A stretch of 64,000 bases of DNA from a virus, in IMG/VR virus record IMGVR_UViG_3300027754_000075, positions 1 through 64,000 of that record; one strand, written 5' to 3'. Both the position numbers and the translations under genes were made by a program. This document shows positions 38,987 through 47,370 of the stretch, piece after piece. Below the pieces are notes generated by a model. The model made no database searches. It worked only from the letters and a program-made list of their open reading frames with translations, and was not told the origin of the DNA. Each line of letters begins with the position of its first letter. The stretch's first letter is position 1.

Positions 38987-39947
38987 AACTATTGCTGCTA
39001 TTTTTAGTGCTTATGGGGCACAATTTCAAAACGCAAACTCTTTTAGTGATTCAAGCACATCTGCAATTGATGGCACAGCAAATTATGGGGCTGTTTTTTC
39101 CTATGGAGGATCAGAAGTTTTTATCTATGGTAATTTTTCCGCAGCCGATATCCAAACAACGATTAATTTTTATACAGGACCAGGCACTCCAGCACCTTTG
39201 ACTCCAAATATTGTTGGTTTGAGGGGATATAGACTTTATAGATATCCTAATAGTGCTGCTACTGGTAGTGTTGTTAAATTTACTGGTGAAGGGGTTGGAA
39301 CTGATAATCATTTGATTCACGTAAGAGGTAATGGATCAACTCAAGGGTATGTAAGTGCTCCGCATCCAAATTGGAAAACATTAGATCCCGCAGGAGAATA
39401 TACTTTACTTGCAAATAAAACTTTCTTTCAGGGTGGAATAACTGGTGTATTCTCTGGAAATAATACAACTATTGATAATGATGCACCGACAAGAAATAGG
39501 GTTAAATTATTAGCAGGGTCTGGGGGATCACCTGGAAGTGGTGATATTGCAGGAGGACCTGCTGGGGGAAATGGATATTCTTTCGGAGCTGGTTGTAGAG
39601 GTGCTGGTGGGGGTGGAGGAGGAACTCAAAATGCTGCTGGGGGTGGTGGTGGCGGGCCGCACAGAACAGGAACTCCTCCATTACCCGGAAGTGGATTTTC
39701 TGGTGGAAGGGGATCTGGGGGTGCTGCAGGTAGTGGATATGATGGATGGTATGGTGGTGGTGGTGGTGGCAGCGATGGTGGTGATTGCAGTGGTAGTGGG
39801 TACGGTGGTGGAGGGTCAAGTAGAGTTGATCCTGGACTTTCTGGAACAAATTCATTTTACCCACCAGCAGGTCCTTCAGTTACTCCGTACTGGTACATGA
39901 ATGTTCCTACTTGGGGAAGTGGTAAAATTATAGGACATAAATCATAA
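38928..39947 (+). CDS. Gly-rich tail fibre tip adhesin
   Basis: A 339-residue protein with the same 19-residue N-terminus as the adhesin at 37136 but a different body. Residues 20-190 are beta-rich (FIYGNFSAADIQTTINFY, HLIHVRGNGSTQGYV). Residues 190-320 are Gly-rich (GGSPGSGDIAGGPAGGNGYS, GGGGGGSDGGDCSGSGYGGG). It is probably the receptor-binding tip mounted on the shaft encoded just upstream. The shared N-terminus with a swapped body is what recombination in the 116-bp repeat would produce. Confidence 0.75.
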   Translation: MAPLLSRLGLGRSGFGFGKKTIAAIFSAYGAQFQNANSFSDSSTSAIDGTANYGAVFSYGGSEVFIYGNFSAADIQTTINFYTGPGTPAPLTPNIVGLRGYRLYRYPNSAATGSVVKFTGEGVGTDNHLIHVRGNGSTQGYVSAPHPNWKTLDPAGEYTLLANKTFFQGGITGVFSGNNTTIDNDAPTRNRVKLLAGSGGSPGSGDIAGGPAGGNGYSFGAGCRGAGGGGGGTQNAAGGGGGGPHRTGTPPLPGSGFSGGRGSGGAAGSGYDGWYGGGGGGSDGGDCSGSGYGGGGSSRVDPGLSGTNSFYPPAGPSVTPYWYMNVPTWGSGKIIGHKS

Positions 39948-39975
39948 CTTAAATTATTTTTGTTATTTTAGAATT

Positions 39976-40572
39976 ATGAAAACTTTTTTTGATTTTATAT
40001 ATGTGGGAGAAAATATTGTTTCTTCTTGTGATTGTAAAAATTTAATAAAATATTTTGAAAAGCATAAAGAACTTCAGGAACCAGGAAAACAAGGAAACCG
40101 TGATATTAATAAAGAATTAAAATCTTCAACAGATATTTGTTTTATTCCGGAAGATTCTTCAAATAAAGAATGCGTTAGACATCTTAACCCTTTTCTAAAA
40201 TCTCTTGATAAAGAAGTTTTAGATGTTTATCTAAAAAGATTTGAATTAGGTCTCACTCAAATGGAAAAATGGTTGTTATGTCCATATTTTAACATTCAAA
40301 GATATTTTCCTGGAGAAGGTTATTTTAATTGGCATTCTGAATCATCTTCCAAGATGTCTGCGAATAGAAAGTTTGTTTGGATGTTTTATTTGAATAGTGT
40401 TAAAAATGGAGGAACAGAATTTTATCATCAAAATTTATGTACAGAAGCAAAGGAAGGTTCTTTGGTTATATGGCCTGCTGATTGGACACATTTGCACAGA
40501 GGACAAATTGGACAAAATGAAGTAAAATATATTTTGACCGGATGGTATACTTTTAATGGAGAAGCTTCTTAA
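39976..40572 (+). CDS. 2-oxoglutarate/Fe(II)-dependent oxygenase
   Basis: A 198-residue double-stranded beta-helix oxygenase. The metal motif is His120-Ser-Glu122 (FNWHSES) with the distal His in WTHLHRG (172/174) and Lys184 as a candidate 2OG anchor. The line MFYLNSVKNGGTEFYH is a typical DSBH strand pair. Such enzymes hydroxylate proteins, sugars or small molecules; the substrate is unknown. It opens an AT-rich island of six such genes directly after the adhesins. Confidence 0.82.
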   Translation: MKTFFDFIYVGENIVSSCDCKNLIKYFEKHKELQEPGKQGNRDINKELKSSTDICFIPEDSSNKECVRHLNPFLKSLDKEVLDVYLKRFELGLTQMEKWLLCPYFNIQRYFPGEGYFNWHSESSSKMSANRKFVWMFYLNSVKNGGTEFYHQNLCTEAKEGSLVIWPADWTHLHRGQIGQNEVKYILTGWYTFNGEAS

Positions 40573-41127
40573 ATGTTTAAAATAAGATCGGACAATATGT
40601 TTTCATTACCAATCTACACTGTTAGAACACAGAATTGGAAAGAAAAAAAGAAAAAAATAAAAAAAGAAATCAATTTTAAAAATATAGAAAAAAAAGAACT
40701 TCATACTTTTGGAACAGATAGGCAAAATGATGGTAAATCATATATAAAACATTTTAGTAATATTTTTAAAGAAGAATTGGATCTTTTTTTGGATGAAATA
40801 AAAAAAGAATCTATGATTATAACTGACATGTGGACTGTCAGATATAGACACTCAGAATATCAATCAGTTCATAATCATGGTTCTTTTGGATTTTCCTCAG
40901 TTCTTTATTTGGATTTCAATTCAAAACTTCACGATACAACTAATTTTATTTCACCATTTAATGATTTTTATACAGATCATTTAACTTGGTATGTTCCATA
41001 TGATATTGAAGAAGGAGATTTTTTATTTTTTCCTTCAGTAGTCCTTCACCATTGTACTCCAAATTTTTCCTTTATAACTAGAAGATGTATAGGATTTGAT
41101 ATTAAGTTTGAACTACCTAGGAGTTAA
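40573..41127 (+). CDS. 2OG-Fe(II) oxygenase-like protein
   Basis: A 184-residue protein with the pattern of the cyanophage 2OG-Fe(II) group: MWTVRYRHSEYQSVHNHGSF (His100, His102), SSVLYLDF, then EEGDFLFFPSVVLHHCTPN (His159/160) and RRCIGFDI. The acidic metal ligand of a classical H-x-D motif is replaced by H-x-H, so activity is less certain. A GGAG element lies about 12 bases upstream of ATG 40573. It abuts the previous stop. Confidence 0.72.
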   Translation: MFKIRSDNMFSLPIYTVRTQNWKEKKKKIKKEINFKNIEKKELHTFGTDRQNDGKSYIKHFSNIFKEELDLFLDEIKKESMIITDMWTVRYRHSEYQSVHNHGSFGFSSVLYLDFNSKLHDTTNFISPFNDFYTDHLTWYVPYDIEEGDFLFFPSVVLHHCTPNFSFITRRCIGFDIKFELPRS

Positions 41128-41128
41128 A

Positions 41129-41824
41129 ATGACTTTTACTGATGAACAAATAAAAATACAACAAAAAGAAAGATATCTTTCATGTTGGAGTCGGAATGAA
41201 AATTTTGACACAGATGGATATCTTTTTATTAAAAATTTTTTAGATCTAGAAAATTTAAATCATCCAAAAGATGTTATTCCGGGAATAAAAGAATATTTTG
41301 GAAACATAAATTTGTGGGATCATAGGAATGAAGATCAAGTACCAGGATCCTCGTCAAGAATAAAATATCCTCCATATAAAAAATTATATTATGAAACGAA
41401 AGAAAAAATTGAAAATATATTAGGAAGAAAACTTTACACAACATATTACCTTGATAGAATATACTACCCAAATCAACAACTTTATAAACATTTGGACAGA
41501 GATGCTTGTGAGATTTCTGTGTCTATTCACTTATCTTCAAATCTAAAAGAAAATTGGCCTTTTAAATTGGAAACAAGAACTTGGTATACGAATAAAAAAA
41601 TGAAAGAACTTTGGAAAGAAGGTGAAGAAGTAGAGATTCTTTTCAATCCCGGAGATGCAATAATTTACATGGGATGTGAAGTTCCACACTGGAGAGATCC
41701 TTTAAAATCGAAACATAATAAATTGAGTCGTATTTTTAAAAATGATGATACATACTATCATCAATTATTTTTTCATTATGTTTTTTCAAATGGTGATAGG
41801 GCACATTATTATCGACATGTATGA
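41129..41824 (+). CDS. 2OG-Fe(II) oxygenase (PhyH-like)
   Basis: A 231-residue oxygenase. The N-terminus (FDTDGYLFIKNFLD) and the core His121-Leu-Asp123 (YKHLDRDACEIS), NPGDAIIYMGCEVPHWRDP (His187) and LFFHYVF resemble phytanoyl-CoA or prolyl-hydroxylase type enzymes. ATG 41129 has a strong AGGAG nine bases upstream. A longer frame from 41096 would overlap the previous gene and lacks such a site. Substrate unknown. Confidence 0.8.
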   Translation: MTFTDEQIKIQQKERYLSCWSRNENFDTDGYLFIKNFLDLENLNHPKDVIPGIKEYFGNINLWDHRNEDQVPGSSSRIKYPPYKKLYYETKEKIENILGRKLYTTYYLDRIYYPNQQLYKHLDRDACEISVSIHLSSNLKENWPFKLETRTWYTNKKMKELWKEGEEVEILFNPGDAIIYMGCEVPHWRDPLKSKHNKLSRIFKNDDTYYHQLFFHYVFSNGDRAHYYRHV

Positions 41825-42479
41825 AAAAAATAAAAAAAATATGGAAAAAACTTTAAAAGATTTAAATGAGACTTGGAAAGAAACTCCTTTTGAAAAAAAA
41901 CACTTTTTAGATACTTATGATAATGAATTTTTTAAATTTAAAAATAAATTAGATTTAAGAATTCTAGAACTTGGAATTGATAAAGGCGGATCTCTTGAAC
42001 TGTGGGAATCTTATTTTTCTAACTTATCCTTATTAGTTGGAGTTGAAAAAGACAATTCAAAAATAGAGGGAAATTTTGGTGATAAAATCAGAATTGAAAT
42101 AGGAGATTTGAGTAAAATAGAATTTTATGATAGAATAAAAAGATATGGATCATTTGATATTATTATTGATGATGCATCACATAAAGCATCGGATATAATT
42201 TTATCTTTCAATAATCTTTTCCCAATCCTTTCTGTTGGTGGAATATATTGTATTGAAAATGTTTATTACTCAGGAACTGGAGAGTACAATAACCAATCCC
42301 TTCAAAAATTTATTCAAGATTTGATTATAAATGCAAATGGAATTACTGATTGTTTAGATTTGCCCGAGAGAATGAATCAATTTTCTTGGTGGATAAAATC
42401 TATTCATATAGAAAATCAATTAATTATTATTAGAAAAGGATTATGGAACTATGAGAAAAGACATTCTGGTTGTAGATAA
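41817..42479 (+). CDS. Class I SAM-dependent methyltransferase
   Basis: A 220-residue protein (start at ATG 41817, inside the previous gene's stop). The SAM-binding motif is RILELGIDKGGSLELW. Later blocks are LVGVEKD, IEIGDLSK, FDIIIDDASHKASDIILSF and GGIYCIENVYYSG. The DDASH block and the arrangement recall O-methyltransferases of macrolide or sugar tailoring and cephalosporin-hydroxylase-like families, which act on glycans or secondary metabolites. It sits among oxygenases, suggesting a shared substrate. The extreme A-runs near the start leave ATG 41841 possible. Confidence 0.8.
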   Translation: MYEKNKKNMEKTLKDLNETWKETPFEKKHFLDTYDNEFFKFKNKLDLRILELGIDKGGSLELWESYFSNLSLLVGVEKDNSKIEGNFGDKIRIEIGDLSKIEFYDRIKRYGSFDIIIDDASHKASDIILSFNNLFPILSVGGIYCIENVYYSGTGEYNNQSLQKFIQDLIINANGITDCLDLPERMNQFSWWIKSIHIENQLIIIRKGLWNYEKRHSGCR

Positions 42480-42975
42480 CTTTATAGGACCAACAGATCT
42501 TGGTGCAGCATATTTAGATTTAAGAAACAATTTTTATTGGAATGTTGCTTCAGATGCTCCAGGATCAAATATAAGAAAGGCTGCTTTTGGAAGAGGATTT
42601 GAGCATCAAGATCTTTTAAAAGCATATGATACTATTCCTATGGTAAGTTATTTTGATAATTACATTAAAAGCAGAGGATTGCCAAACTGTGGGTCATTAA
42701 GACAATTTTATGTCAATTGTGTTAAACCTGGAGATAAATTTAACTATCATGAAGATAGATCAGGAAGCACTGTTTTGATATACGTAAACCCAGTATGGAA
42801 ATGGCATTGGGGATCTGGTACAAAATTTAAAAAAGGTTTTAAAACTTTTATCGTTAAACCAAAACCAGGGAGAATGATTTGTTTTCCTGGCAAAACAAAA
42901 CATAAACCCATTCCCCCAAATTTTTGGTATAATGATTTTGGTAGATTGTCTATTGCATTTCAATATGAGTTATAA
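42451..42975 (+). CDS. 2OG-Fe(II) oxygenase
   Basis: A 174-residue compact DSBH enzyme. Metal ligands are His100-Glu-Asp102 (NYHEDRSGSTVLIYVNP) and His151 (KTKHKPIPP); Arg165 (GRLSIAFQYEL) is the likely 2OG anchor. It starts within the end of the methyltransferase, implying coupled translation. Its 3' end overlaps the convergent sulfotransferase gene by 16 bases. Confidence 0.82.
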   Translation: MRKDILVVDNFIGPTDLGAAYLDLRNNFYWNVASDAPGSNIRKAAFGRGFEHQDLLKAYDTIPMVSYFDNYIKSRGLPNCGSLRQFYVNCVKPGDKFNYHEDRSGSTVLIYVNPVWKWHWGSGTKFKKGFKTFIVKPKPGRMICFPGKTKHKPIPPNFWYNDFGRLSIAFQYEL

Positions 42976-43577
42976 TTAAATAATTGATAATCTTTGAAAT
43001 AATACTCTCGAATCCAACTTTTTACTTCATCCTCACATTTTAATTTATCATAAAAATCTGTTGGTAATCTATCATAAGTATATCTTTTACATTTAACTGA
43101 CAAATTAACATTAAAATTTTCACTTATCCATTGCAAAAAATTTTCACCAAATCCATCTTCATATTTCCATACTTTTGTAGTTGGAGATAAAAATTTATAC
43201 TGATCTAAAAACCAATTTGTTTCATAACTTGTTATCTCTTTTTCAAAAGTTAAGTAACTGAACAAATTTTCTTTGCTTGAAAGTATAAAATCTATATTAA
43301 TTTTATTATTATGCAAAACTTGACTTATTGAAGAAATGAATTTATTATATGGATCTCTAACCACACAAAATTTTGGCAAATCTTTTACATTTAAATAATA
43401 ATCATATAATGGATAATGTAAATGATGTTGGTTTACTCCTCTAATTTGAGATTCATCTTTTTTTGAATTCCATTCATTTGCAATAAATAATTTTATGACA
43501 TGTCTACCTGCAGTTCTTGGTATATGAACAAAATATAATTCTCTTTCTTTATCAACAAGTTTGGGCATCAGATACAT
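42960..43577 (-). CDS. Sulfotransferase family protein
   Basis: A 205-residue protein with the PAPS-binding 5' loop at residues 16-25 (FVHIPRTAGR, the Sulfotransfer_2 VHIPKTAG variant) and the 3'-phosphate motif CVVRDPYNKFISS near residue 89. It would transfer sulfate from PAPS to a sugar or protein. It is the only reversed gene in the island. It overlaps the upstream oxygenase tail-to-tail and diverges from the next oxygenase across 20 AT-rich bases that must hold both starts. No ribosome-binding site is evident. Confidence 0.8.
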   Translation of the reverse strand: MYLMPKLVDKERELYFVHIPRTAGRHVIKLFIANEWNSKKDESQIRGVNQHHLHYPLYDYYLNVKDLPKFCVVRDPYNKFISSISQVLHNNKINIDFILSSKENLFSYLTFEKEITSYETNWFLDQYKFLSPTTKVWKYEDGFGENFLQWISENFNVNLSVKCKRYTYDRLPTDFYDKLKCEDEVKSWIREYYFKDYQLFNYNSY

Positions 43578-43597
43578 TAAATAATTATAGATTATAT

Positions 43598-44227
43598 ATG
43601 GATATAAAATTACATTCTCTTTTTCCGACCGCTGTTATTTCAGTTCTTGATAATAATTTTAAATTAACTCAAGAAGAAAAGAAAGTGATTTGGAAATATA
43701 AATTAGATGAAAGTGATAATTATCACAACTGTTATGCAAGTAAAAGTGGTAGAATATTGGAAGATCGTCGTCTCAAACGTTTAAAAAAACATTGTCAACA
43801 TTATCTTGATTTATATGTAAAAGATATAATGAAGTGCGATAATAAGATTCAAATTACAAATTCATGGGGTAACTATTCTTTCACGGGCAATTGCCACAGA
43901 AATCATCGTCATTCAAATAGTGTTTTAAGTGGTATTTATTATGTGCAATGTAATAATTCAATTCCTATTTTACAATTTGAAAGTCAAACATCTAGATATT
44001 TCTTAGAATATAGAGTTGAGGAACAAACTGTTTTTAATAGTTCAACATATCAGATAAAATTAGAGGATGGTATGTTAGTAATTTTTCCATCACACATCTG
44101 GCATTCTGTTCCCGAAAATAAATCATCTAATTGGAGAATATCCATGGCATTTAATTCTTTTCTTTTGGGAGAAATTGACAATTATGGATATGAAGAATTG
44201 AAAATTAAAAGCACCAATCATGTCTAA
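43598..44227 (+). CDS. 2OG-Fe(II) oxygenase family protein
   Basis: A 209-residue protein started at ATG 43598 (MDIKLHSLFPTAV), which avoids overlap with the divergent sulfotransferase. It has the cyanophage-type pattern SWGNYSFTGNCHRNHRH (His103-x-His105), SVLSGIYYVQ, then FPSHIWHSVPENKS and WRISMAFN. Its order of elements closely matches the next gene, so the two are probably old paralogues. Substrate unknown. Confidence 0.78.
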   Translation: MDIKLHSLFPTAVISVLDNNFKLTQEEKKVIWKYKLDESDNYHNCYASKSGRILEDRRLKRLKKHCQHYLDLYVKDIMKCDNKIQITNSWGNYSFTGNCHRNHRHSNSVLSGIYYVQCNNSIPILQFESQTSRYFLEYRVEEQTVFNSSTYQIKLEDGMLVIFPSHIWHSVPENKSSNWRISMAFNSFLLGEIDNYGYEELKIKSTNHV

Positions 44228-44855
44228 TTCTACAATATTCCCTCTTTTTTCAACGCCAGTATATAAAACAGAAATTTTATTTAATGAAAAAGAACAATAT
44301 TTTTTAAAAAATAAATTAGATAAAATAAATTATTTAAAATATGACTCTGATAATGGATATTCAACAAAACAAAAAAATATATTAAATATATCTTCTCTTT
44401 TTAATATAAAACGCCAAATAAATGATCATGTTAATAAGTATGTTTTTGAAACTTTATGTTTAAACAAAATTGATTTGTACATAACTTCTTCCTGGATAAA
44501 TCTTCACCAAAAAGGAAATTATGCACAACCACATATACATCAAAATTCTATTTTTAGTGGAGTTTTATATTTAGAAGTTCCAAACGAAAATTGTGGACAA
44601 ATTACCTTTCACTTTCCTTTTCAATTACCAACCTTTACATCAAATACAATTTATCCAGGAGTAAAAAATAGGAATATATACAATTCACACTCTTGGAGTT
44701 TTAATCCAAAATCAGGAGATTTATTAATTTTTCCTTCTCATCTAATGCACGATGTTGGAATAAATCAATCAGATCAAAACAGATATAGTTTGTCATTTAA
44801 TTATTTTGCTAGAGGTAAAATATCAGGAGAAAAAACAAAAGAATTATATATTTAA
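44220..44855 (+). CDS. 2OG-Fe(II) oxygenase family protein
   Basis: A 211-residue paralogue of the preceding gene, overlapping it by eight bases. It begins IFPLFSTPVYKTEI, a common start in this family. The core reads SSWINLHQKGNYAQPHIHQN (His105-x-His107) and FSGVLYLEVP, then KSGDLLIFPSHLMHDVGINQ and RYSLSFNYFARG. A late promoter box overlaps its stop and serves the following structural genes. Confidence 0.82.
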   Translation: MSNSTIFPLFSTPVYKTEILFNEKEQYFLKNKLDKINYLKYDSDNGYSTKQKNILNISSLFNIKRQINDHVNKYVFETLCLNKIDLYITSSWINLHQKGNYAQPHIHQNSIFSGVLYLEVPNENCGQITFHFPFQLPTFTSNTIYPGVKNRNIYNSHSWSFNPKSGDLLIFPSHLMHDVGINQSDQNRYSLSFNYFARGKISGEKTKELYI

Positions 44856-44862
44856 ATAAATA
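44855..44862 (+). promoter_or_regulatory. Late promoter box
   Basis: AATAAATA overlapping the oxygenase stop, 25 bases before ATG 44880. Confidence 0.55.
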
Positions 44863-44879
44863 ACTTAAAAAGGTATAAA

Positions 44880-45056
44880 ATGGCAATTTCATCTGAAGGA
44901 CTATCTCAAGAAGAATATGAAAATTTAGATATGTTTCCATCTTGGAATTTGATTGATGGTGTTTGGACTCCTCCAATTCCTAAACCAACTGATGGAATGA
45001 TATATTGCTGGGATGAAGAAAATGAAAATTGGAAATGTGCAAATATTCAGGAATAA
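44880..45056 (+). CDS. Small Trp-rich protein with PTDG-x-Y-x-WDE motif
   Basis: A 58-residue ORF. A helical start (GLSQEEYENLDMFP) leads to WNLIDGVWTPPIPKPTDGMI and YCWDEENENWK. The PTDG-x-x-Y-x-W(D/N)E-x(5)-W pattern also ends the 108-residue protein at 58593. Such motifs occur in cyanophage fibre-associated proteins, so an accessory or assembly role in fibre formation is likely. Confidence 0.65.
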   Translation: MAISSEGLSQEEYENLDMFPSWNLIDGVWTPPIPKPTDGMIYCWDEENENWKCANIQE

Positions 45057-45085
45057 AATTTTTTACAATTGTTGCAATTAAGAAA

Positions 45086-45133
45086 ATGTCACCTTTATTG
45101 GAACGATTTGTTCTGATGATAAGTGTAGAGTGA
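45086..45133 (+). pseudogene. Remnant of an adhesin N-terminus
   Basis: A 15-codon frame reading MSPLLERFVLMISVE. It matches the M(A/S)PLL-x-R start shared by the tip adhesins elsewhere in the window, then stops. No adhesin body follows. It appears to be the stump of a lost tip gene. Chance similarity cannot be excluded at this length. Confidence 0.4.
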
Positions 45134-45158
45134 ATGTGAACTTTAACTTCTTTTGATT

Positions 45159-45166
45159 GATAAATA
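45159..45166 (+). promoter_or_regulatory. Late promoter box
   Basis: GATAAATA, 22 bases before the start at 45181. Confidence 0.6.
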
Positions 45167-45180
45167 TCTAAAAAACCACA

Positions 45181-45513
45181 ATGGCAGTTCCAGCAGTCAA
45201 TATTACAATTGAACAGGGTGCGGATTTTGCATCTTCATTTACGATTACAAATGCAAATGGTTCTGTATATTCATTAGTAGGTGCAAGTGCAGTCGCAAAA
45301 ATCAAAAAGTTTCCAGAGTCCACTACTTCTTATTCTTTCTCAACCACGATTACAATCGCAACAGGTGTGATTGCTCTTGCGATGACCGATACTGTTACTT
45401 CCACAATCACTCCAGGAAGATATTTTTATGATATCTTGGTCACAAACAGTTCCGGACTCAAAACCAGAGTGATTGAAGGAATGGCTCTGGTGACTGCAGG
45501 TATCTCGACATAA
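45181..45513 (+). CDS. Small beta-rich virion protein
   Basis: A 110-residue protein with an Ig or BppU-like strand pattern: VNITIEQGADFASSFTITN, VGASAVAKIKK, then GRYFYDILVTNSSG and a VIEGMALVT end. Similar small domains form N-terminal fibre or baseplate adaptors in other tailed phages. It is co-oriented with the next gene, each with its own late promoter overlapping the preceding stop. Exact role unknown. Confidence 0.65.
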   Translation: MAVPAVNITIEQGADFASSFTITNANGSVYSLVGASAVAKIKKFPESTTSYSFSTTITIATGVIALAMTDTVTSTITPGRYFYDILVTNSSGLKTRVIEGMALVTAGIST

Positions 45514-45516
45514 ATA
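45509..45516 (+). promoter_or_regulatory. Late promoter box
   Basis: CATAAATA overlapping the preceding stop (TAA at 45511), 23 bases before ATG 45539. Confidence 0.62.
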
Positions 45517-45538
45517 TTTAAAATTTCTTACCTTACTC

Positions 45539-45862
45539 ATGGCAGATTTTAAGGTATCTCAAAACAGTGAGTCAAGTGCTCATAGTGTGAAATTGAGTTC
45601 TGGTAATAGTTTTACAATCAGTCAGGAGAAAACAGTAGTGGCAGAATTTCTTTCAGATTTAGCAGACGTTGCAGTCTCAAATCTTCCTGCAAGTGATAAC
45701 TATGTTCTGACATATGATGCATCACTTCAAAAATATACTTTAGTTCCTGCAGATCAAGTTTTACAATCTGCTGCCGAGGATAATCAACTTCCTCAAGAGT
45801 TTATAGACCAACTGGATGTTGCTCTAGATGATAAAATTGATGTGGATGCGGGAGGCTTTTAA
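45539..45862 (+). CDS. Small virion-associated protein
   Basis: A 107-residue protein with a beta N-terminus (DFKVSQNSESSAHSVKLSSG), an LSDLADVAVSNLPASDN block resembling the DLTDV linkers of fibre proteins (compare LNDLTDVTL in the 1265-residue fibre), and an acidic helical end (QEFIDQLDVALDDKIDVD). It is probably a fibre adaptor or small structural subunit. Confidence 0.6.
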   Translation: MADFKVSQNSESSAHSVKLSSGNSFTISQEKTVVAEFLSDLADVAVSNLPASDNYVLTYDASLQKYTLVPADQVLQSAAEDNQLPQEFIDQLDVALDDKIDVDAGGF

Positions 45863-45865
45863 AAT

Positions 45866-45873
45866 CATAAATA
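45866..45873 (+). promoter_or_regulatory. Late promoter box
   Basis: CATAAATA, 21 bases before ATG 45894. Confidence 0.62.
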
Positions 45874-45893
45874 GGTAGAAAGAGTATAAAAAG

Positions 45894-47345
45894 ATGCCAG
45901 CTCCTGTTTTACAGTTTAAGAGGGGTCTTCTTGCTGATCTTCCCGGTCTTAGGGATGGTGAACCCGGATTTACAACTGATTCATATGACTTATATGTAGG
46001 TATTGATAGTACCACAAATAATAATAAGTTTTTTGGTTCTCATCGTTACTGGACAAAAAATACAGCATCTACAGGAAGTGGTGTTAATTTTGTAGAGGGT
46101 GCTGCAAATGGAATACAATATATCACTCTCAAGTCACCAGATACTCTTGCAGGTATCACAACCTTTGTGCTTCCGGGGTCTCAGGGTTCGGCATCTTCCG
46201 TTCTGACGAATGATGGTAGTGGAAATCTAAGTTGGTCAAGTGGTTCTGCATCTCCGGTTTTTAGTGGTATTGCATCTTTTACAGACACAACCAACAATAC
46301 TTTAGGTGACGAGAATACTGGTGCGGTTCAAATTGATGGTGGTCTTGGTATTGCAAAAAACCTTACAGTTAAGCAAAATCTTCATGTTGGTGGGTATGCA
46401 GAGTTTGTTGGAGTCGTAACATTTAAGGGTGGAACAATTAATATTGGTGATGGAAACACCGATGATATTAATGTCGGTGGTGAGTTTATTTCAAGTCTCC
46501 TTCCAAATACCGATGATGCTCACGATTTAGGTACTAATGCAAAGAGATGGAGAAATCTGAATGTAGTAAGTGTTGCGACTACAAATATTAGTGTTACTGG
46601 TCTTTCTACCTTTACTGGTGCTATTGATGCGAACGGTGGTGCTGATATTTCTGGTGGTGAAACAACTCTTTCTTCGGCAACGGTATCTGACCTAACTTCT
46701 GGTAGAGTAGTTCTTGCCGGAACTTCCGGTTCTATTCAAGATAGTGCAAATCTTACCTTTGGTGCTGGTGGACTCGTTATTGGTGCTAGTGGTATTAATG
46801 TTACTGGCGTTTCTACTTTCTCTACAGATTTGGTTGTTGGTGGTGATATAAGAATTAATGGTAATGATATTAAGGCATCTGATGGTACAACTGCGATTAC
46901 ACTTGCAGGTAACGATGTTACGATTGCTGATGACCTCACAGTTGGTGGAAACCTTTATGTAAATGGATCTACAACTCAAGTTAATACTGCTGCTCTTACA
47001 GTAGAAGACAGAACGATTGATTTGGGTATTGTGAATGGTGCTGCTCCTTCAGGTGCAACCACTTGGGATTTGGGTGTTCTCTTCAATTACCATGCAAGTG
47101 GTGCTGCAAAAAAATCAGCAGTTATTTGGGAACATGTAGACTCAAGATTTAAGTTCGCAAGTGTTCTTACTGCTGACACTGATGGTTCAACTGTAGACAC
47201 CCCACAACTTACAGTCACGACATTTGCACCGATTGAGATTGCATCTCTCTTTGTGAATGATTGTGCAGGAGCATCACAGGTAATTTCTTGCACAGGAACT
47301 ACAAGAAAACTAGAAAACATTACGATTGACTGTGGAACTTTCTAA
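45894..47345 (+). CDS. Tail fibre with Mtd-N-like anchor
   Basis: A 483-residue protein. Residues 1-45 (LQFKRGLLADLPGLRDGEPG, then FTTDSYDLYVG) resemble the N-terminal anchor found in Mtd-like and other phage fibres. The shaft has strand repeats (GLGIAKNLTVKQNLHVGG, TNISVTGLSTFTGAID) and the module GNLYVNGSTTQVNTAALTVED, shared with other fibres here. The C-terminal 110 residues form a distinct beta domain with cysteines (NDCAGASQVISC and TIDCGTF). No separate tip gene follows, so the C-terminus may itself be functional. Confidence 0.72.
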   Translation: MPAPVLQFKRGLLADLPGLRDGEPGFTTDSYDLYVGIDSTTNNNKFFGSHRYWTKNTASTGSGVNFVEGAANGIQYITLKSPDTLAGITTFVLPGSQGSASSVLTNDGSGNLSWSSGSASPVFSGIASFTDTTNNTLGDENTGAVQIDGGLGIAKNLTVKQNLHVGGYAEFVGVVTFKGGTINIGDGNTDDINVGGEFISSLLPNTDDAHDLGTNAKRWRNLNVVSVATTNISVTGLSTFTGAIDANGGADISGGETTLSSATVSDLTSGRVVLAGTSGSIQDSANLTFGAGGLVIGASGINVTGVSTFSTDLVVGGDIRINGNDIKASDGTTAITLAGNDVTIADDLTVGGNLYVNGSTTQVNTAALTVEDRTIDLGIVNGAAPSGATTWDLGVLFNYHASGAAKKSAVIWEHVDSRFKFASVLTADTDGSTVDTPQLTVTTFAPIEIASLFVNDCAGASQVISCTGTTRKLENITIDCGTF

Positions 47346-47351
47346 TAAATA
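47344..47351 (+). promoter_or_regulatory. Late promoter box
   Basis: AATAAATA overlapping the preceding stop, 27 bases before ATG 47371. Confidence 0.55.
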
Positions 47352-47370
47352 AGAGAAACTTTCTTATTTT

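Noticed and set aside
39502-39900. Two overlapping 120-residue ORFs in the Gly-rich adhesin (His-rich minus, Val/Glu-rich plus)
   Set aside because: Both follow from GGT/GGA repeats read in other frames; the adhesin frame has the conserved start and coupling.
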